Source: an uncultured Alphaproteobacteria bacterium (lineage in GTDB: Bacteria; Pseudomonadota; Alphaproteobacteria; CAAHEQ01; UBA3637). From it: a stretch of 24,906 nt of DNA. The notes beneath the pieces are model-generated. The model searched no databases. It had not been told where the DNA came from and saw only the letters and a list, made by a program, of their open reading frames with translations. Location: contig CALXTZ010000005.1 of the NCBI GenBank assembly GCA_944391545.1, positions 1-24,906 of the forward strand, read 5' to 3'. The position numbers and the translations under genes are program-made. Below are positions 1 to 8,052 of the stretch, in pieces; the first letter of the stretch is position 1; the number at the start of each line of letters is the position of its first letter.

Positions 1-471
1 GCGCGTAAATCGACTTGGTTGTAGATTTGATTGGCGCGATGTTTAGAAACAGCGAAAGAATAAGCGGCAATGCCGCCAACGGTCAAAACGCCCATGATGG
101 CGAGGACGGCGAGCATTTCCAAAAGGGTTCTGCCGGATTGAGGAGATAGCCGCCGCGCCGTGCGCCCGAAGAATTTCGGCGCAGCGGGGGAAGAAGGAAA
201 ATGCCCCATGCCATCCTGTCTCTCCCATCGGTGTTGCGAAAGGACGCGGGGGTGCGCCCCGCCGATTTGTACGGCAGTCGCACACCCGAACATTCTCGGT
301 GCGGCGTTTTTCCATATTTGAACAAGGGTCGCCCCGCGAAGTGCGGCGGGTCGGGGCGACCCTTTTCTGAATCGATTTATTAATTTAAACTGTCTGAAAA
401 ATGGCCGAAAACAGCCGTTATCCTTTAAAAAGGGGGGGGGGGGTAACCGGTAAATTTGATTGATTGAACAT
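1..471 (-). CDS. Prepilin-like surface protein, 5' part; frame interrupted by a C tract (candidate phase-variable gene)
   Basis: The readable core is a class III/type IV prepilin N-terminus: GRTLLEMLAVLAIMGVLTV, with the cleavage Gly encoded at 134-132, Glu at +5 and a hydrophobic helix. It then runs AAYSFAVSKHRANQIYNQ to the window edge, so the C-terminus is missing. Upstream, AAGGAGG (477-483) sits 5 nt before an ATG at 471, behind a consensus promoter. From this ATG, 12 Cs (432-443) lead to TAA at 418-420 after 17 codons. With 11 or 14 Cs the frame stays open for about 155 codons into the prepilin segment. The ON form would have a leader of about 113 residues, far longer than usual, built partly from palindromic DNA. 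Internal starts at 293 or 209 are possible but have weak or no Shine-Dalgarno. The protein is paralogous to the one at 9019-10647. Prepilin identity is solid; the chosen start is inferred. Confidence 0.7.
161..183. repeat. Small palindrome in the prepilin leader
   Basis: TGCGCCCGAA (161-170) pairs with TTCGGCGCA (175-183), leaving one bulged C and a 4-base loop. It is the third palindrome packed into the leader region of the left prepilin gene. Confidence 0.4.
227..266. repeat. Palindromic element copy shared with the second prepilin leader (one arm decayed)
   Basis: On the plus strand CGCCCCGCCGAT (255-266) is one arm; the other arm (227-238, ATCGGTGTTGCG) differs at three of 12 positions from a perfect complement. 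The 16-base loop differs at only two positions from the loop of the element at 9106-9145. Both copies encode IGGAHPR-x-LS-xx-RW in the prepilin reading frame, just ahead of the prepilin helix. Confidence 0.65.
324..364. repeat. Palindromic element, 13-bp perfect arms
   Basis: Arms AAGGGTCGCCCCG (324-336) and CGGGGCGACCCTT (352-364) are perfect reverse complements around a 15-base loop. The element lies inside the long open leader frame of the left prepilin gene, without a stop in that frame, and is much more GC-rich than its surroundings. It is not followed by a T run in the direction of the gene, so it reads as a REP/RPE-like palindrome more than a terminator. Confidence 0.6.
432..443 (-). 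repeat. Poly-C (12) tract in the 5' coding region, candidate translational phase switch
   Basis: There are twelve consecutive Gs on the plus strand, read as C12 in the prepilin gene, ten codons after the ATG at 471. Length 12 gives a 17-codon peptide; lengths 11 or 14 put the start codon in frame with the prepilin domain. Homopolymers of this length are prone to slipped-strand mispairing. A sequencing or assembly length error is the main alternative. Confidence 0.75.
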
Positions 472-497
472 CTTGTCCTCCTTATAAACTATGAATT

Positions 498-526
498 TTT
501 ATAAGCGTATTTAATAAAGTTGTCAA
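498..526 (-). promoter_or_regulatory. Sigma70-type promoter of the left prepilin gene
   Basis: On the minus strand TTGACA (526-521) and TATAAA (503-498) are separated by exactly 17 bases. AAGGAGG and an ATG follow about 20-30 bases downstream. The -35 box overlaps the stop codon of the upstream gene. Confidence 0.7.
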
Positions 527-1290
527 GGTGTAAAAATGAAAGGAACAAGGCTGGGTGTTTGCAATAAAAGGAGCGTTTTTTTACTGGCTTTATCAATGCA
601 ATACATATTATTTTTTCCTTCCAGCGTTACACTTAAATAAAGGGAATGCCCGTCGCTTGAATACGCAAAAGTGTTTAACGCGGAAGCCGGGAAACAATCA
701 TTTTCCGTTTTATCTAAAACCGAAATAATGTGCATGAATTTCCCGTCCCAGCAGGCAGCTTCCGTTTGAAGCGGCGATAACGCAAAATCAACAACATTGT
801 GCGCCAGGATTTCTTCTTCGCCCGCCGGCGTTATTTTGACCAGTTGTTGGAAAATATTAATAAAGAACAGCGAATCGGTAAACTTGCTCCAGACCGGGCG
901 CTTCATGAAAGATTTGCGTTCTACGATCGGTTTCCATTTTTTACGCAGCTTTTTGTAAATAATCATAACGCCGAAAGGGCGCGGGCTCAACAAATCCGCG
1001 CGAATGAGCGAAAGCAAAGAGGCGTCTTTATTCAACGTCGGATAATAGGCGTATCCGAAAAACGGAGCCAGTTCCGTCGGCAGAGAATCAAAATCTAACG
1101 AAACGAAAGTAACATGCGTGTTTTCTCCGTCGAATCGAACGCCTGTCAAGTTTTGAAAATCCGCTGAAGCATTTGCAAAGGAGTCGACTTTCTTGACTCT
1201 TGAAAGACGGCCGTCTTTCATCAGCGCGTATAAAATATCCGTCTGGTCAATAAAAAAGAGGCGATAAGGCGTTAAAATGACGTTACTCAT
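523..1290 (-). CDS. Hypothetical protein, 255 aa
   Basis: No family recognised. The start at 1290 (MSNVILTPYRLFF) is preferred over the ATG at 1296 because GGAAG lies 7 bases before it. The sequence is soluble-looking, without a signal peptide or membrane helix. Short hydrophobic beta-like stretches alternate with charged turns (for example DSLFFINIFQQLVKITPAGEEE and HSLYLSVTLEGKNNMYCID), with the feel of a WD40/TolB-like beta-propeller fragment; this is weak. It is encoded divergently from the MoxR operon, and its stop overlaps the promoter of the left prepilin gene. A full coding frame with host-like codon use supports it as real. Confidence 0.6.
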   Translation of the reverse strand: MSNVILTPYRLFFIDQTDILYALMKDGRLSRVKKVDSFANASADFQNLTGVRFDGENTHVTFVSLDFDSLPTELAPFFGYAYYPTLNKDASLLSLIRADLLSPRPFGVMIIYKKLRKKWKPIVERKSFMKRPVWSKFTDSLFFINIFQQLVKITPAGEEEILAHNVVDFALSPLQTEAACWDGKFMHIISVLDKTENDCFPASALNTFAYSSDGHSLYLSVTLEGKNNMYCIDKASKKTLLLLQTPSLVPFIFTP

Positions 1291-1362
1291 TTGCATTCTT
1301 CCTTTTTTTATTCTATATTACTTTTTAAAAATGTATAGTTTTTTTACACATGGGAGCAGAAA

Positions 1363-2325
1363 ATGTCAGATACTCAACAAAGTTTTGCGAAATTAAGGGC
1401 TTATTTAAACGATGAGATTATCGGCCAGGAACGGCTGATTGAGCGGATGTTGATAACTTTGTTGGGCGGCGGTCATTTGATTGTTCAAGGGGCGCCCGGT
1501 TTGGCGAAAACAAAGGCGATTAAAAAGCTTGCGTCCGCCATCGAATGCGATTCGCACCGAATTCAATTTACACCGGATTTGTTGCCGGCAGATATTACGG
1601 GATCTGATATTTACCGCCCGGAAACCGGGATGTTCGTGTTCCAAAAAGGGCCTATTTTTCATAACTTGATTTTGGCCGATGAAATCAACCGTGCGCCGGC
1701 AAAAGTTCAATCGGCTTTGCTGGAAGGAATGGCAGAGCGCCAAGTGACGGTCGGTGCAACAACGTACATGTTGCCGGAGCTGTTCATGGTGATGGCGACT
1801 CAAAATCCGATTGAACATGAAGGAACATATGCTTTACCGGAAGCACAATTAGATCGTTTTTTGATGTTTGTAACCATCGGCCATCCGGATATTGAATCGG
1901 AACGAAAGATTTTAAGGCTGGTGCGCAGCGAAGCGCGAATGGGGGAGCGTCCTATTTTGGAAAAAATCACGCAAAAGCAAGTGCGTCAGGCAAAAGATGA
2001 AGTTCAAGCCGTGCATTTATCGCCGGAATTGGAAGAATATATCGTACAATTTATTATGGCCACGCGTGATCCGAGTGCTTATAGCGAAAAATTAAAGAAC
2101 TTCGTTGAATACGGCGCCAGCCCGCGCGGAACGCTTGCGTTGGATGTTTGTTCGCGAGCCTGTGCTTGGCTGCGCGGTAAGGATTATGTAACGCCGGATC
2201 ACATTCATGCGGTTATTCATGATGTTTTACGCCATCGCATTATCTTGACTTACGAAGCGGAAGCGCAAGGAATTACGCCGGATATGTTTATTGACATGTT
2301 GTTGCAAGAAGTGCCTCTGCCGTAA
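1363..2325 (+). CDS. MoxR-family AAA+ ATPase
   Basis: 320 aa, normal length for MoxR. Walker A is GAPGLAKT around residues 38-45, Walker B is LILADEINRAP around 102-112, and sensor 1 is MATQNPIEHEGTYALPEAQLDRF split over about 145-167 (a MoxR hallmark). A C-terminal lid domain follows. MoxR proteins are chaperone-like ATPases that usually act with DUF58 and vWA partners in metal-centre assembly, stress or envelope functions. It is the first gene of a plus-strand cluster; the DUF58 gene starts 11 bases downstream. The start is supported by GGGAG 8 bases upstream of the ATG. Confidence 0.95.
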   Translation: MSDTQQSFAKLRAYLNDEIIGQERLIERMLITLLGGGHLIVQGAPGLAKTKAIKKLASAIECDSHRIQFTPDLLPADITGSDIYRPETGMFVFQKGPIFHNLILADEINRAPAKVQSALLEGMAERQVTVGATTYMLPELFMVMATQNPIEHEGTYALPEAQLDRFLMFVTIGHPDIESERKILRLVRSEARMGERPILEKITQKQVRQAKDEVQAVHLSPELEEYIVQFIMATRDPSAYSEKLKNFVEYGASPRGTLALDVCSRACAWLRGKDYVTPDHIHAVIHDVLRHRIILTYEAEAQGITPDMFIDMLLQEVPLP

Positions 2326-2336
2326 AGGATAAAGGG

Positions 2337-3266
2337 ATGCTGCCGCGTAACGAAGAAGCGATTTCTGCCAGTTTGGAAAGCTTGATTAAAGACAAATATC
2401 AAGTCTATAAACTATCCGTTGCAACGGATAAGAAAACGGCGCGCATGACCAGCGGCAATTATCGGTCTGTTTTCAAGGGCAGGGGAATGGACTTTGATGA
2501 AGTCCGCGAATATAAAGAAGGCGATGATGTTCGGCTGGTCGATTGGCGGGTAACGGCTCGGCAAGGCAAAACGTTTACAAAAGTTTTTCGGGAAGAAAAA
2601 GAACGCCATATTTATTTCATGTTGGATTTACGTTCAAGCATGCGATTTGGAACCAAACAGGCTTTTAAATCCGTCATTGCGGCGCATATTACGGCTTTGT
2701 TGGCGTGGTCTTTTGCCGAAAAAGGCGATAAAATCGGCGGTTTGCTTTTGTCGGATAAAGCCATGCAATCGTTTCGTCCGTCTCGGTTGCAGCGCTCTTT
2801 AATGCGGTTTTTAAATGAAATCAGTGCCAAAACAAAGGAAAAACATGATTTAAAACCGATTGAAGAAGAAATTTCTTTGCAAACGGCTTGTTGGAAGCTG
2901 CGTCATTTTTGCAAAAGCGGAAATATTGTTTTCTTTATCAGCGACTTTGCTGACTTAACGGAAGAAACGCTGAAGTGTTTTGCCTCATTTGCCAAATCAA
3001 ACGAAGTTATTTTAATTAACATTTACGATGAATTGGAAGGGACTTGTCCGCCGCCGAACGTGTATTCCGTGACAAACGGCAATGAGACGCTTTCTTTGAA
3101 TATGCGCAGTCCTCATGTTCAAAAAGCGTATGTCAATTATTTTAAACAACGTTATGAGACACTTAAAGATTTTGCGACCAAATACGGGCTTCATTATATT
3201 CCGGTATCGACCGGTATGAATTATATTGACGTCGTGGCAAATGCTTTGCGGAGGAAGTCAAAATGA
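2337..3266 (+). CDS. DUF58 domain-containing protein (MoxR partner)
   Basis: 309 aa, cytoplasmic. The family signature is clear around residues 45-85: GRGMDFDEVREYKEGDD, then RLVDWRVTARQGKTFTK, then FREEKE. It is followed by a vWA-like strand FMLDLRSSMRFGT. The MIDAS-like segment is D-L-R-S-S-M, so the first serine of a canonical DxSxS is arginine, a form that I recall is common in DUF58. DUF58 proteins lie next to moxR in most bacteria. The gene overlaps the next one by 4 bases (ATGA), implying translational coupling. Confidence 0.93.
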   Translation: MLPRNEEAISASLESLIKDKYQVYKLSVATDKKTARMTSGNYRSVFKGRGMDFDEVREYKEGDDVRLVDWRVTARQGKTFTKVFREEKERHIYFMLDLRSSMRFGTKQAFKSVIAAHITALLAWSFAEKGDKIGGLLLSDKAMQSFRPSRLQRSLMRFLNEISAKTKEKHDLKPIEEEISLQTACWKLRHFCKSGNIVFFISDFADLTEETLKCFASFAKSNEVILINIYDELEGTCPPPNVYSVTNGNETLSLNMRSPHVQKAYVNYFKQRYETLKDFATKYGLHYIPVSTGMNYIDVVANALRRKSK

Positions 3267-3715
3267 AGCCGGATTTGTCGGAATTAAAAGACATTCACAT
3301 CCCTGTTGAACCGGACTTGTGGCCGCTTTCGTGGGGGTGGTGGGTTCTGTTTTGGAGCGCGTTTATTTTGGCGGGCCTTTTTGTGTATTGGATGTATCGA
3401 TACATGAATAATCCGAAAAGATATGCTTTACATGAACTTCATCGAATAAGTCATTTAAACGGAAAGATTTTTTTGAAAGAAGTCAATGCACTTTTACGGC
3501 GTGCCGTTATTTATAAATACGGGTCTGCCGTTGGGGCTGTCCTTTACGCGGACGCGTGGATTGATTTTTTAAATCAGACGCCGGGCGTTCATTTTTCAAA
3601 AGAATATGTAGCGCTTTTGGAAAAAAGTATGTATGCTTCAAAAGAGAACTTGTCCGATGTGGATAAAAAGGCGATTTTGGTAAATGCAAAACAATGGATT
3701 AAACAGAATTTATAG
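3263..3715 (+). CDS. DUF4381-like membrane protein
   Basis: 150 aa. One membrane helix lies near residues 20-45 (LSWGWWVLFWSAFILAGLFVYWMYRYM), preceded by a short proline-rich segment (DIHIPVEPDLWPL), and followed by a cytoplasmic helical domain (KRYALHELHRISHLNGKIFLKEVNALLRRAVIYKYG). This layout and the position after moxR-DUF58 match DUF4381 proteins of Bat-type operons. Its start overlaps the DUF58 stop (ATGA), and the next gene begins 9 bases after its stop. Confidence 0.8.
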   Translation: MKPDLSELKDIHIPVEPDLWPLSWGWWVLFWSAFILAGLFVYWMYRYMNNPKRYALHELHRISHLNGKIFLKEVNALLRRAVIYKYGSAVGAVLYADAWIDFLNQTPGVHFSKEYVALLEKSMYASKENLSDVDKKAILVNAKQWIKQNL

Positions 3716-3724
3716 GAGGCTATG

Positions 3725-4552
3725 ATGGAAACGGCAGATACTTTATTAAAGGCAATAGCTCATTTGACGGGCGAAAATATTCAGGATTTAGAAAAAGCAC
3801 ATCAGCAGCCCGTTGCTAATCCCGAAGTTCGAAAACATCTGCAAAGTAAAAATGTCTTGGCTTCCGGTATTTCCGTTTTGGCAGAAGTTGATTACACGTC
3901 TTTGTCGGGCAATGCTCAACATCGGGACGTTGTTATTCGGCGTGTGATGAAAAGCGGCAAAGATATTTTTATTGACGCTTTTTGTTTGGGCATTAAAGCG
4001 CCTCGGTTGATTAAAATGGCATCAATTCAAAAAATCAAAGATAAAAAGAGCGGACAGGAATTTACAAATCCGGCAGAATTTTTTGAAAACATTTTAGGCG
4101 TTGATATGGCTGAAAAACCGCAAAAAGGGTTTGATTTAAACAGCATTCAAACACCGTTGCAGGCATCCAACTCCTCAAGGGGCGAATTAAAAACGGCGAT
4201 TGCTCGGACACGGAATGAAATTACGGCCTTGATGTTCATTTCCGGTGTAGACGGTAGCCGGGATCATGTCGAGTTTGAACAAATTGCACAGTATGTGCAT
4301 CGGCGCTGTCCGGATTTGGTCTTTAAAGACGAAGATTTGTATCAGTACTTAAATATGCTGTATCCAGATCAGGAAAGTTTTTATCAATCGATGGAACGCA
4401 TTTTGGGAAGCGAAGGATGGGTGGTTAAACTCTTTTTGGAACACATGATCCACTTGATTTCCAGTGACGAAAAAATCGATGAAAAAGAACGGATTTTCTT
4501 GGCTGAAGTCATGACAATTTTGAAGAACGAGGGCTTTGTTATCAAGTTCTGA
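3725..4552 (+). CDS. WYL-like plus TerB-like C-terminal domain protein
   Basis: 275 aa from the second of two adjacent ATGs, chosen because GGAGG lies 5 bases before it (only 2 before the ATG at 3722). Residues about 70-125 (RDVVIRRVMKSGKDIFIDAF...PRLIKMASIQKIKDKKSG...EFFENILG) resemble a WYL-type small beta domain. The C-terminal 100 residues are helical, with the TerB-like pattern HMIHLISSDEKIDEKERIFLAEVM. No vWA genes follow, although they normally do in moxR-DUF58-DUF4381 operons; this protein takes their place. Function is unknown; a sensor or regulatory role is a guess. Confidence 0.6.
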   Translation: METADTLLKAIAHLTGENIQDLEKAHQQPVANPEVRKHLQSKNVLASGISVLAEVDYTSLSGNAQHRDVVIRRVMKSGKDIFIDAFCLGIKAPRLIKMASIQKIKDKKSGQEFTNPAEFFENILGVDMAEKPQKGFDLNSIQTPLQASNSSRGELKTAIARTRNEITALMFISGVDGSRDHVEFEQIAQYVHRRCPDLVFKDEDLYQYLNMLYPDQESFYQSMERILGSEGWVVKLFLEHMIHLISSDEKIDEKERIFLAEVMTILKNEGFVIKF

Positions 4553-4572
4553 TAAGGCGTTATGTAAATGAC

Positions 4573-4601
4573 TTGATTTTTAAAAGCGCTTGCTTTATGA
4601 T
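4573..4601 (+). promoter_or_regulatory. Promoter of gltX
   Basis: TTGATT (4573-4578) and TATGAT (4596-4601) are spaced by 17 bases. The position argues that the gltX start is the ATG at 4633, since an earlier start at 4573 would lie inside the promoter. Confidence 0.55.
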
Positions 4602-4632
4602 GAAGCGCATTGTAATCAATGGAATAAATGAA

Positions 4633-6285
4633 ATGAAAGCTGAAATAATTAATAAAATTTTCCCCAATCCTTTGCCAACAATTGAAGAAATCGAAGCCAA
4701 ATATCCGCCTCGGCAATTGCCCGAAGGTGCTAAAGTGACGCGTGTCGGCCCTAGTCCGACTGGTTTGATGCATATCGGAAATTTAATCGCGGCTTTGATT
4801 CCGGAACGGTTGGCGCACCAATCCAACGGTGTTTTCTTTTTAAGAATTGAAGATACCGATCAAAAACGCAAAGTCGACGGCGCTGTGGATTTAATTTTAA
4901 GCAGCCTGTACGGATATGGTATTCAAAACGATGAAGGCCCCGTTTTAAATGGACCGGAAAAAGGAAATTACGGGCCTTATTTCCAAAGCGCTCGGAAAGA
5001 AATTTATCAAGCGTATGTCAAGGATTGGTTGGAAAAAGATTTGGCCTATCCGTGTTTTTGTACGGAAGAAGAAAACGAAAAAAATCACGCTTTGCAAGTG
5101 GCTCAAAATGCGCGGCCGGGATACCACGGCGGGTGGGCCAGATGCCGGAATTTGTCCGAAGAAACCGTTTTGCAAAATTTAAACGAAGGTAAAAAGTTCG
5201 TTATTCGGTTTAAGTCTCCCGGTCATTACAATAAAAAAATCGTCATTCAAGATGTTTTGCGCGGAAAACGTGAATTTCCGGAAAATGATTTAGATATTGT
5301 CATTTTAAAAGGAGATGGTTTACCGACGTATCACTTTGCGCATTTGATTGACGATCATTTGATGGGAACGACGCATGTGATTCGCGGGGAAGAGTGGTTG
5401 TCTTCGTTGCCGTTACACATTCAATTGTTCCAAACAATGGGGTGGAAGCCGCCTAAATACGGCCATATTGCTCATGTGCAGAAAATGGATGAAAACGGCA
5501 ATCGGCGCAAATTTTCAAAACGGTTGGATCCGGAAGCGAAATTGACTTATTACAGCGAAAAGGGCTATCCGAAAACGGCTTTGATTGAATATTTGTTAAA
5601 TCTGGCCAATTCTAATTTTGAAGATTGGCGGCGGGCAAATCCCGATAAACCGTATACCGATTTTGAATTGTCTTTGAATAAGTTGAATTCCAGCGGGGCT
5701 TTGTTCGATTTGGTTAAGTTAAACAGCATCAGTAAAGATGTAATCGGTAAAATGACGGCTCGGGAAATTTATGATTATGCGCTGGAATGGATGAAAAATT
5801 ACGATGTTCCGTTCTCGGAAGTGATGGAAAAAAACAAAGATTACATGATTCGGATTTTTAATATCGAGCGGGAAGGCGTGAAAAAAGTTCGTAAAGACAT
5901 CGCCGTTTGGTCAGATGTGAAGAATGAAGTTTCTTATTTCTTTGACGACCAATTTACGTTGACGACCGGCGAGGCATATAAACTTCTTTCTCCTTTATCT
6001 GTCAATGAGATAATGAAAATTGTTAATGCTTTTGTTGAAAATTATGATGAGGCTGATTCCAAAGAAATTTGGTTTGAAAAAATCAAGAAAATCGCGGAAG
6101 TTAACGGTTTTGCAACGGATATGAAGGCGTATAAAGCCGAACCTTCCAACTTTAAGGGAAGCGTCGCCGATGTGGCCAAAGTATTGCGGATTTTTGTGAC
6201 GGGGAAAGAGCAATCTCCTGATTTGTATGCAATTATGCAAGTCATGGGTAAGGACCGCGTTTTGAAAAGATTAACGATTGCATAG
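4633..6285 (+). CDS. gltX: Glutamyl-tRNA synthetase (long, clostridial-like type)
   Basis: 550 aa from MKAEIINK. Class I aminoacyl-tRNA synthetase: RVGPSPTGLMHIGN (HIGH motif at 47-50), FFLRIEDTDQKRK, the C-x-C...Y...C region (PCFCTEE to GYHGGWARC, 140-171), GDGLPTYHFAHLIDDHLMGTTHVIRGEEW, and KFSKR (293-297, the KMSKS-type loop). It charges tRNA with glutamate. Typical alphaproteobacterial GltX is about 470 aa. The N-terminal extension with EAKYPPRQLPEGAKVTR and the total length are, from memory, features of the Firmicutes/Clostridia type, so horizontal acquisition is a reasonable guess. A promoter lies directly upstream; the ABC exporter starts 9 bases after its stop. Confidence 0.93.
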   Translation: MKAEIINKIFPNPLPTIEEIEAKYPPRQLPEGAKVTRVGPSPTGLMHIGNLIAALIPERLAHQSNGVFFLRIEDTDQKRKVDGAVDLILSSLYGYGIQNDEGPVLNGPEKGNYGPYFQSARKEIYQAYVKDWLEKDLAYPCFCTEEENEKNHALQVAQNARPGYHGGWARCRNLSEETVLQNLNEGKKFVIRFKSPGHYNKKIVIQDVLRGKREFPENDLDIVILKGDGLPTYHFAHLIDDHLMGTTHVIRGEEWLSSLPLHIQLFQTMGWKPPKYGHIAHVQKMDENGNRRKFSKRLDPEAKLTYYSEKGYPKTALIEYLLNLANSNFEDWRRANPDKPYTDFELSLNKLNSSGALFDLVKLNSISKDVIGKMTAREIYDYALEWMKNYDVPFSEVMEKNKDYMIRIFNIEREGVKKVRKDIAVWSDVKNEVSYFFDDQFTLTTGEAYKLLSPLSVNEIMKIVNAFVENYDEADSKEIWFEKIKKIAEVNGFATDMKAYKAEPSNFKGSVADVAKVLRIFVTGKEQSPDLYAIMQVMGKDRVLKRLTIA

Positions 6286-6294
6286 GAAAAACGG

Positions 6295-8052
6295 ATGTTT
6301 GCGAAACTTCAGGAAACTCAATTTATTAAAAACTATAAACGGATGTGGCCGTTTGTGAAACCTTATTGGTTTCGGGCGTTGCTGGCAACATTGATTACCA
6401 TTCCGATCGGATCTTTGGATGCGGTCATTGCATTGTCTTTGAAGCCTTACATGGACAATGTTTTGATTGATAAAAGCATTGCGTCTCCCGTTTATATTCC
6501 GGTTTTAATTATTTTGTTTACAATTATTCAAAGCGGATTGGATTATTCTTCAAGCTATTTAAATACGTGGGTCGGTTCCAAAATTACGATGGAGCTGAAG
6601 AAAAAGCTTTATAAAAAATTGGTTTCGTTTGAACCGGCGTATTTTGACAGAACGTCTTCCGGTGTGGTTGTTTTTAGGTACGACAATGATCCGAACTTGG
6701 CTTGTACGGGTCTTTTAAATAACTTAAAAGTCTTTACATCGCGCGTGTTTTCATCGCTTTCATTGATTGCCGTGCTGATTTACACGTCTTGGGAATTGGC
6801 GATTATTGCGATTACCGTTTTGTTTTTGTCTTTGTATCCCTTAACCAAAATTCGCCAGAAAATCAAAGAAATCACGGCGCGTACGGTGATGGCGGGCGGA
6901 GAAGCCGTTACGCTTTATAATGAAACCTATGCCGGAAATAAAACAATTGCGTCTTATAATTTGAAAAAACATCAAGAACAATTGTTTCAAAGCGTTTTAA
7001 CGAAACTGTTTAAATTAGCCATTAAACAAACGCAGAAAACGGCCTGGTTGTCGCCGATGATGCATATTATTATTTCTGTCGGCATTGCGCTTGTGATTTG
7101 GGCAGGCAGTTCATTGATTATGCATCAACAAATTACGGGCGGTGACTTTGTGGCGTTTATGACGGCTATGTTAATGCTGTACACACCGATTAAAAATATC
7201 GGAAAAAACTTCAGCTCTGTTCAGTTGTCTTTTATGGCAATCGATCGTGTTTTTGAAATTTTGGAACAACCTGTTGCTATTAAAGACGGTAAAGATCCGA
7301 AGACTTTGCAAGGATTGAAAAAAGAAATTACTTTCAAGCAGGTGGGGTTTGAATATAAGCCGGGCATTCCTGTTTTAAAGAACATTAATTTGCATTTAAA
7401 GAAAGGCCAAACAATTGCTTTTGTCGGGAATTCGGGCGGCGGTAAAACGACTTTAGTCAACTTGATTCCGCGTTTTTATGATGTGACAAGCGGTTCGATT
7501 GAAATTGACGGTGAAGATATTCGGCGTTTTTCTTTAGAGTCTTTGCGTGATAAAATCGCGGTTGTTTTCCAAGACAATTTCCTGTTTTCAGGGACGATTT
7601 TGGACAATATTTTATTGGGTAAAGCCGATGCAACGCCGCAAGAAATTGAATTGGCTTTGAAATGTGCGTGTTTAGACGAATTTGTTCATGACTTAAAAGA
7701 CGGTTTAAATACGAATATCGGCGAACGCGGCACGCTTTTATCCGGGGGCCAGAAACAACGGGTAGCGATTGCACGGGCTTTTTTGAAAAATGCGCCGATT
7801 GTTATTTTGGACGAAGCAACATCAGCTTTGGACAATAAATCGGAAGCGATTGTGCAAAAAGCAATTGATAATTTGATGCAGGATCGAACGGTTTTCGTGA
7901 TTGCGCATCGTTTATCAACGGTTCAAAATGCGGACAAGATTGTGGTTGTCAACGAAGGTGAAATTGTGGAAGAGGGAACGCATGAAGAGCTGTTGAATAT
8001 TGAAAACGGTGCTTATAAAGCGCTTTATATGGCTCAATTTAAGACAAAGTAA
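6295..8052 (+). CDS. MsbA-type ABC exporter, fused permease and ATPase
   Basis: 585 aa half-transporter. Six membrane helices span about residues 30-310. The nucleotide-binding domain has Walker A (GNSGGGKTT, near 378), Q-loop VFQDNFLFSGT, signature LSGGQKQR (near 482), Walker B (IVILDEATSALD, near 502) and the H-loop in VFVIAHRLSTV. This is the layout of lipid or lipid A exporters such as MsbA; the substrate cannot be read from sequence, so I give no gene symbol. It probably shares a transcript with gltX. Its 3' end overlaps the convergent MscS gene by 14 bases. Confidence 0.9.
   Translation: MFAKLQETQFIKNYKRMWPFVKPYWFRALLATLITIPIGSLDAVIALSLKPYMDNVLIDKSIASPVYIPVLIILFTIIQSGLDYSSSYLNTWVGSKITMELKKKLYKKLVSFEPAYFDRTSSGVVVFRYDNDPNLACTGLLNNLKVFTSRVFSSLSLIAVLIYTSWELAIIAITVLFLSLYPLTKIRQKIKEITARTVMAGGEAVTLYNETYAGNKTIASYNLKKHQEQLFQSVLTKLFKLAIKQTQKTAWLSPMMHIIISVGIALVIWAGSSLIMHQQITGGDFVAFMTAMLMLYTPIKNIGKNFSSVQLSFMAIDRVFEILEQPVAIKDGKDPKTLQGLKKEITFKQVGFEYKPGIPVLKNINLHLKKGQTIAFVGNSGGGKTTLVNLIPRFYDVTSGSIEIDGEDIRRFSLESLRDKIAVVFQDNFLFSGTILDNILLGKADATPQEIELALKCACLDEFVHDLKDGLNTNIGERGTLLSGGQKQRVAIARAFLKNAPIVILDEATSALDNKSEAIVQKAIDNLMQDRTVFVIAHRLSTVQNADKIVVVNEGEIVEEGTHEELLNIENGAYKALYMAQFKTK

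Noticed and set aside
799..1098. 99-codon plus-strand frame
   Set aside because: Antisense to the better-supported 255-aa gene; no start signal.
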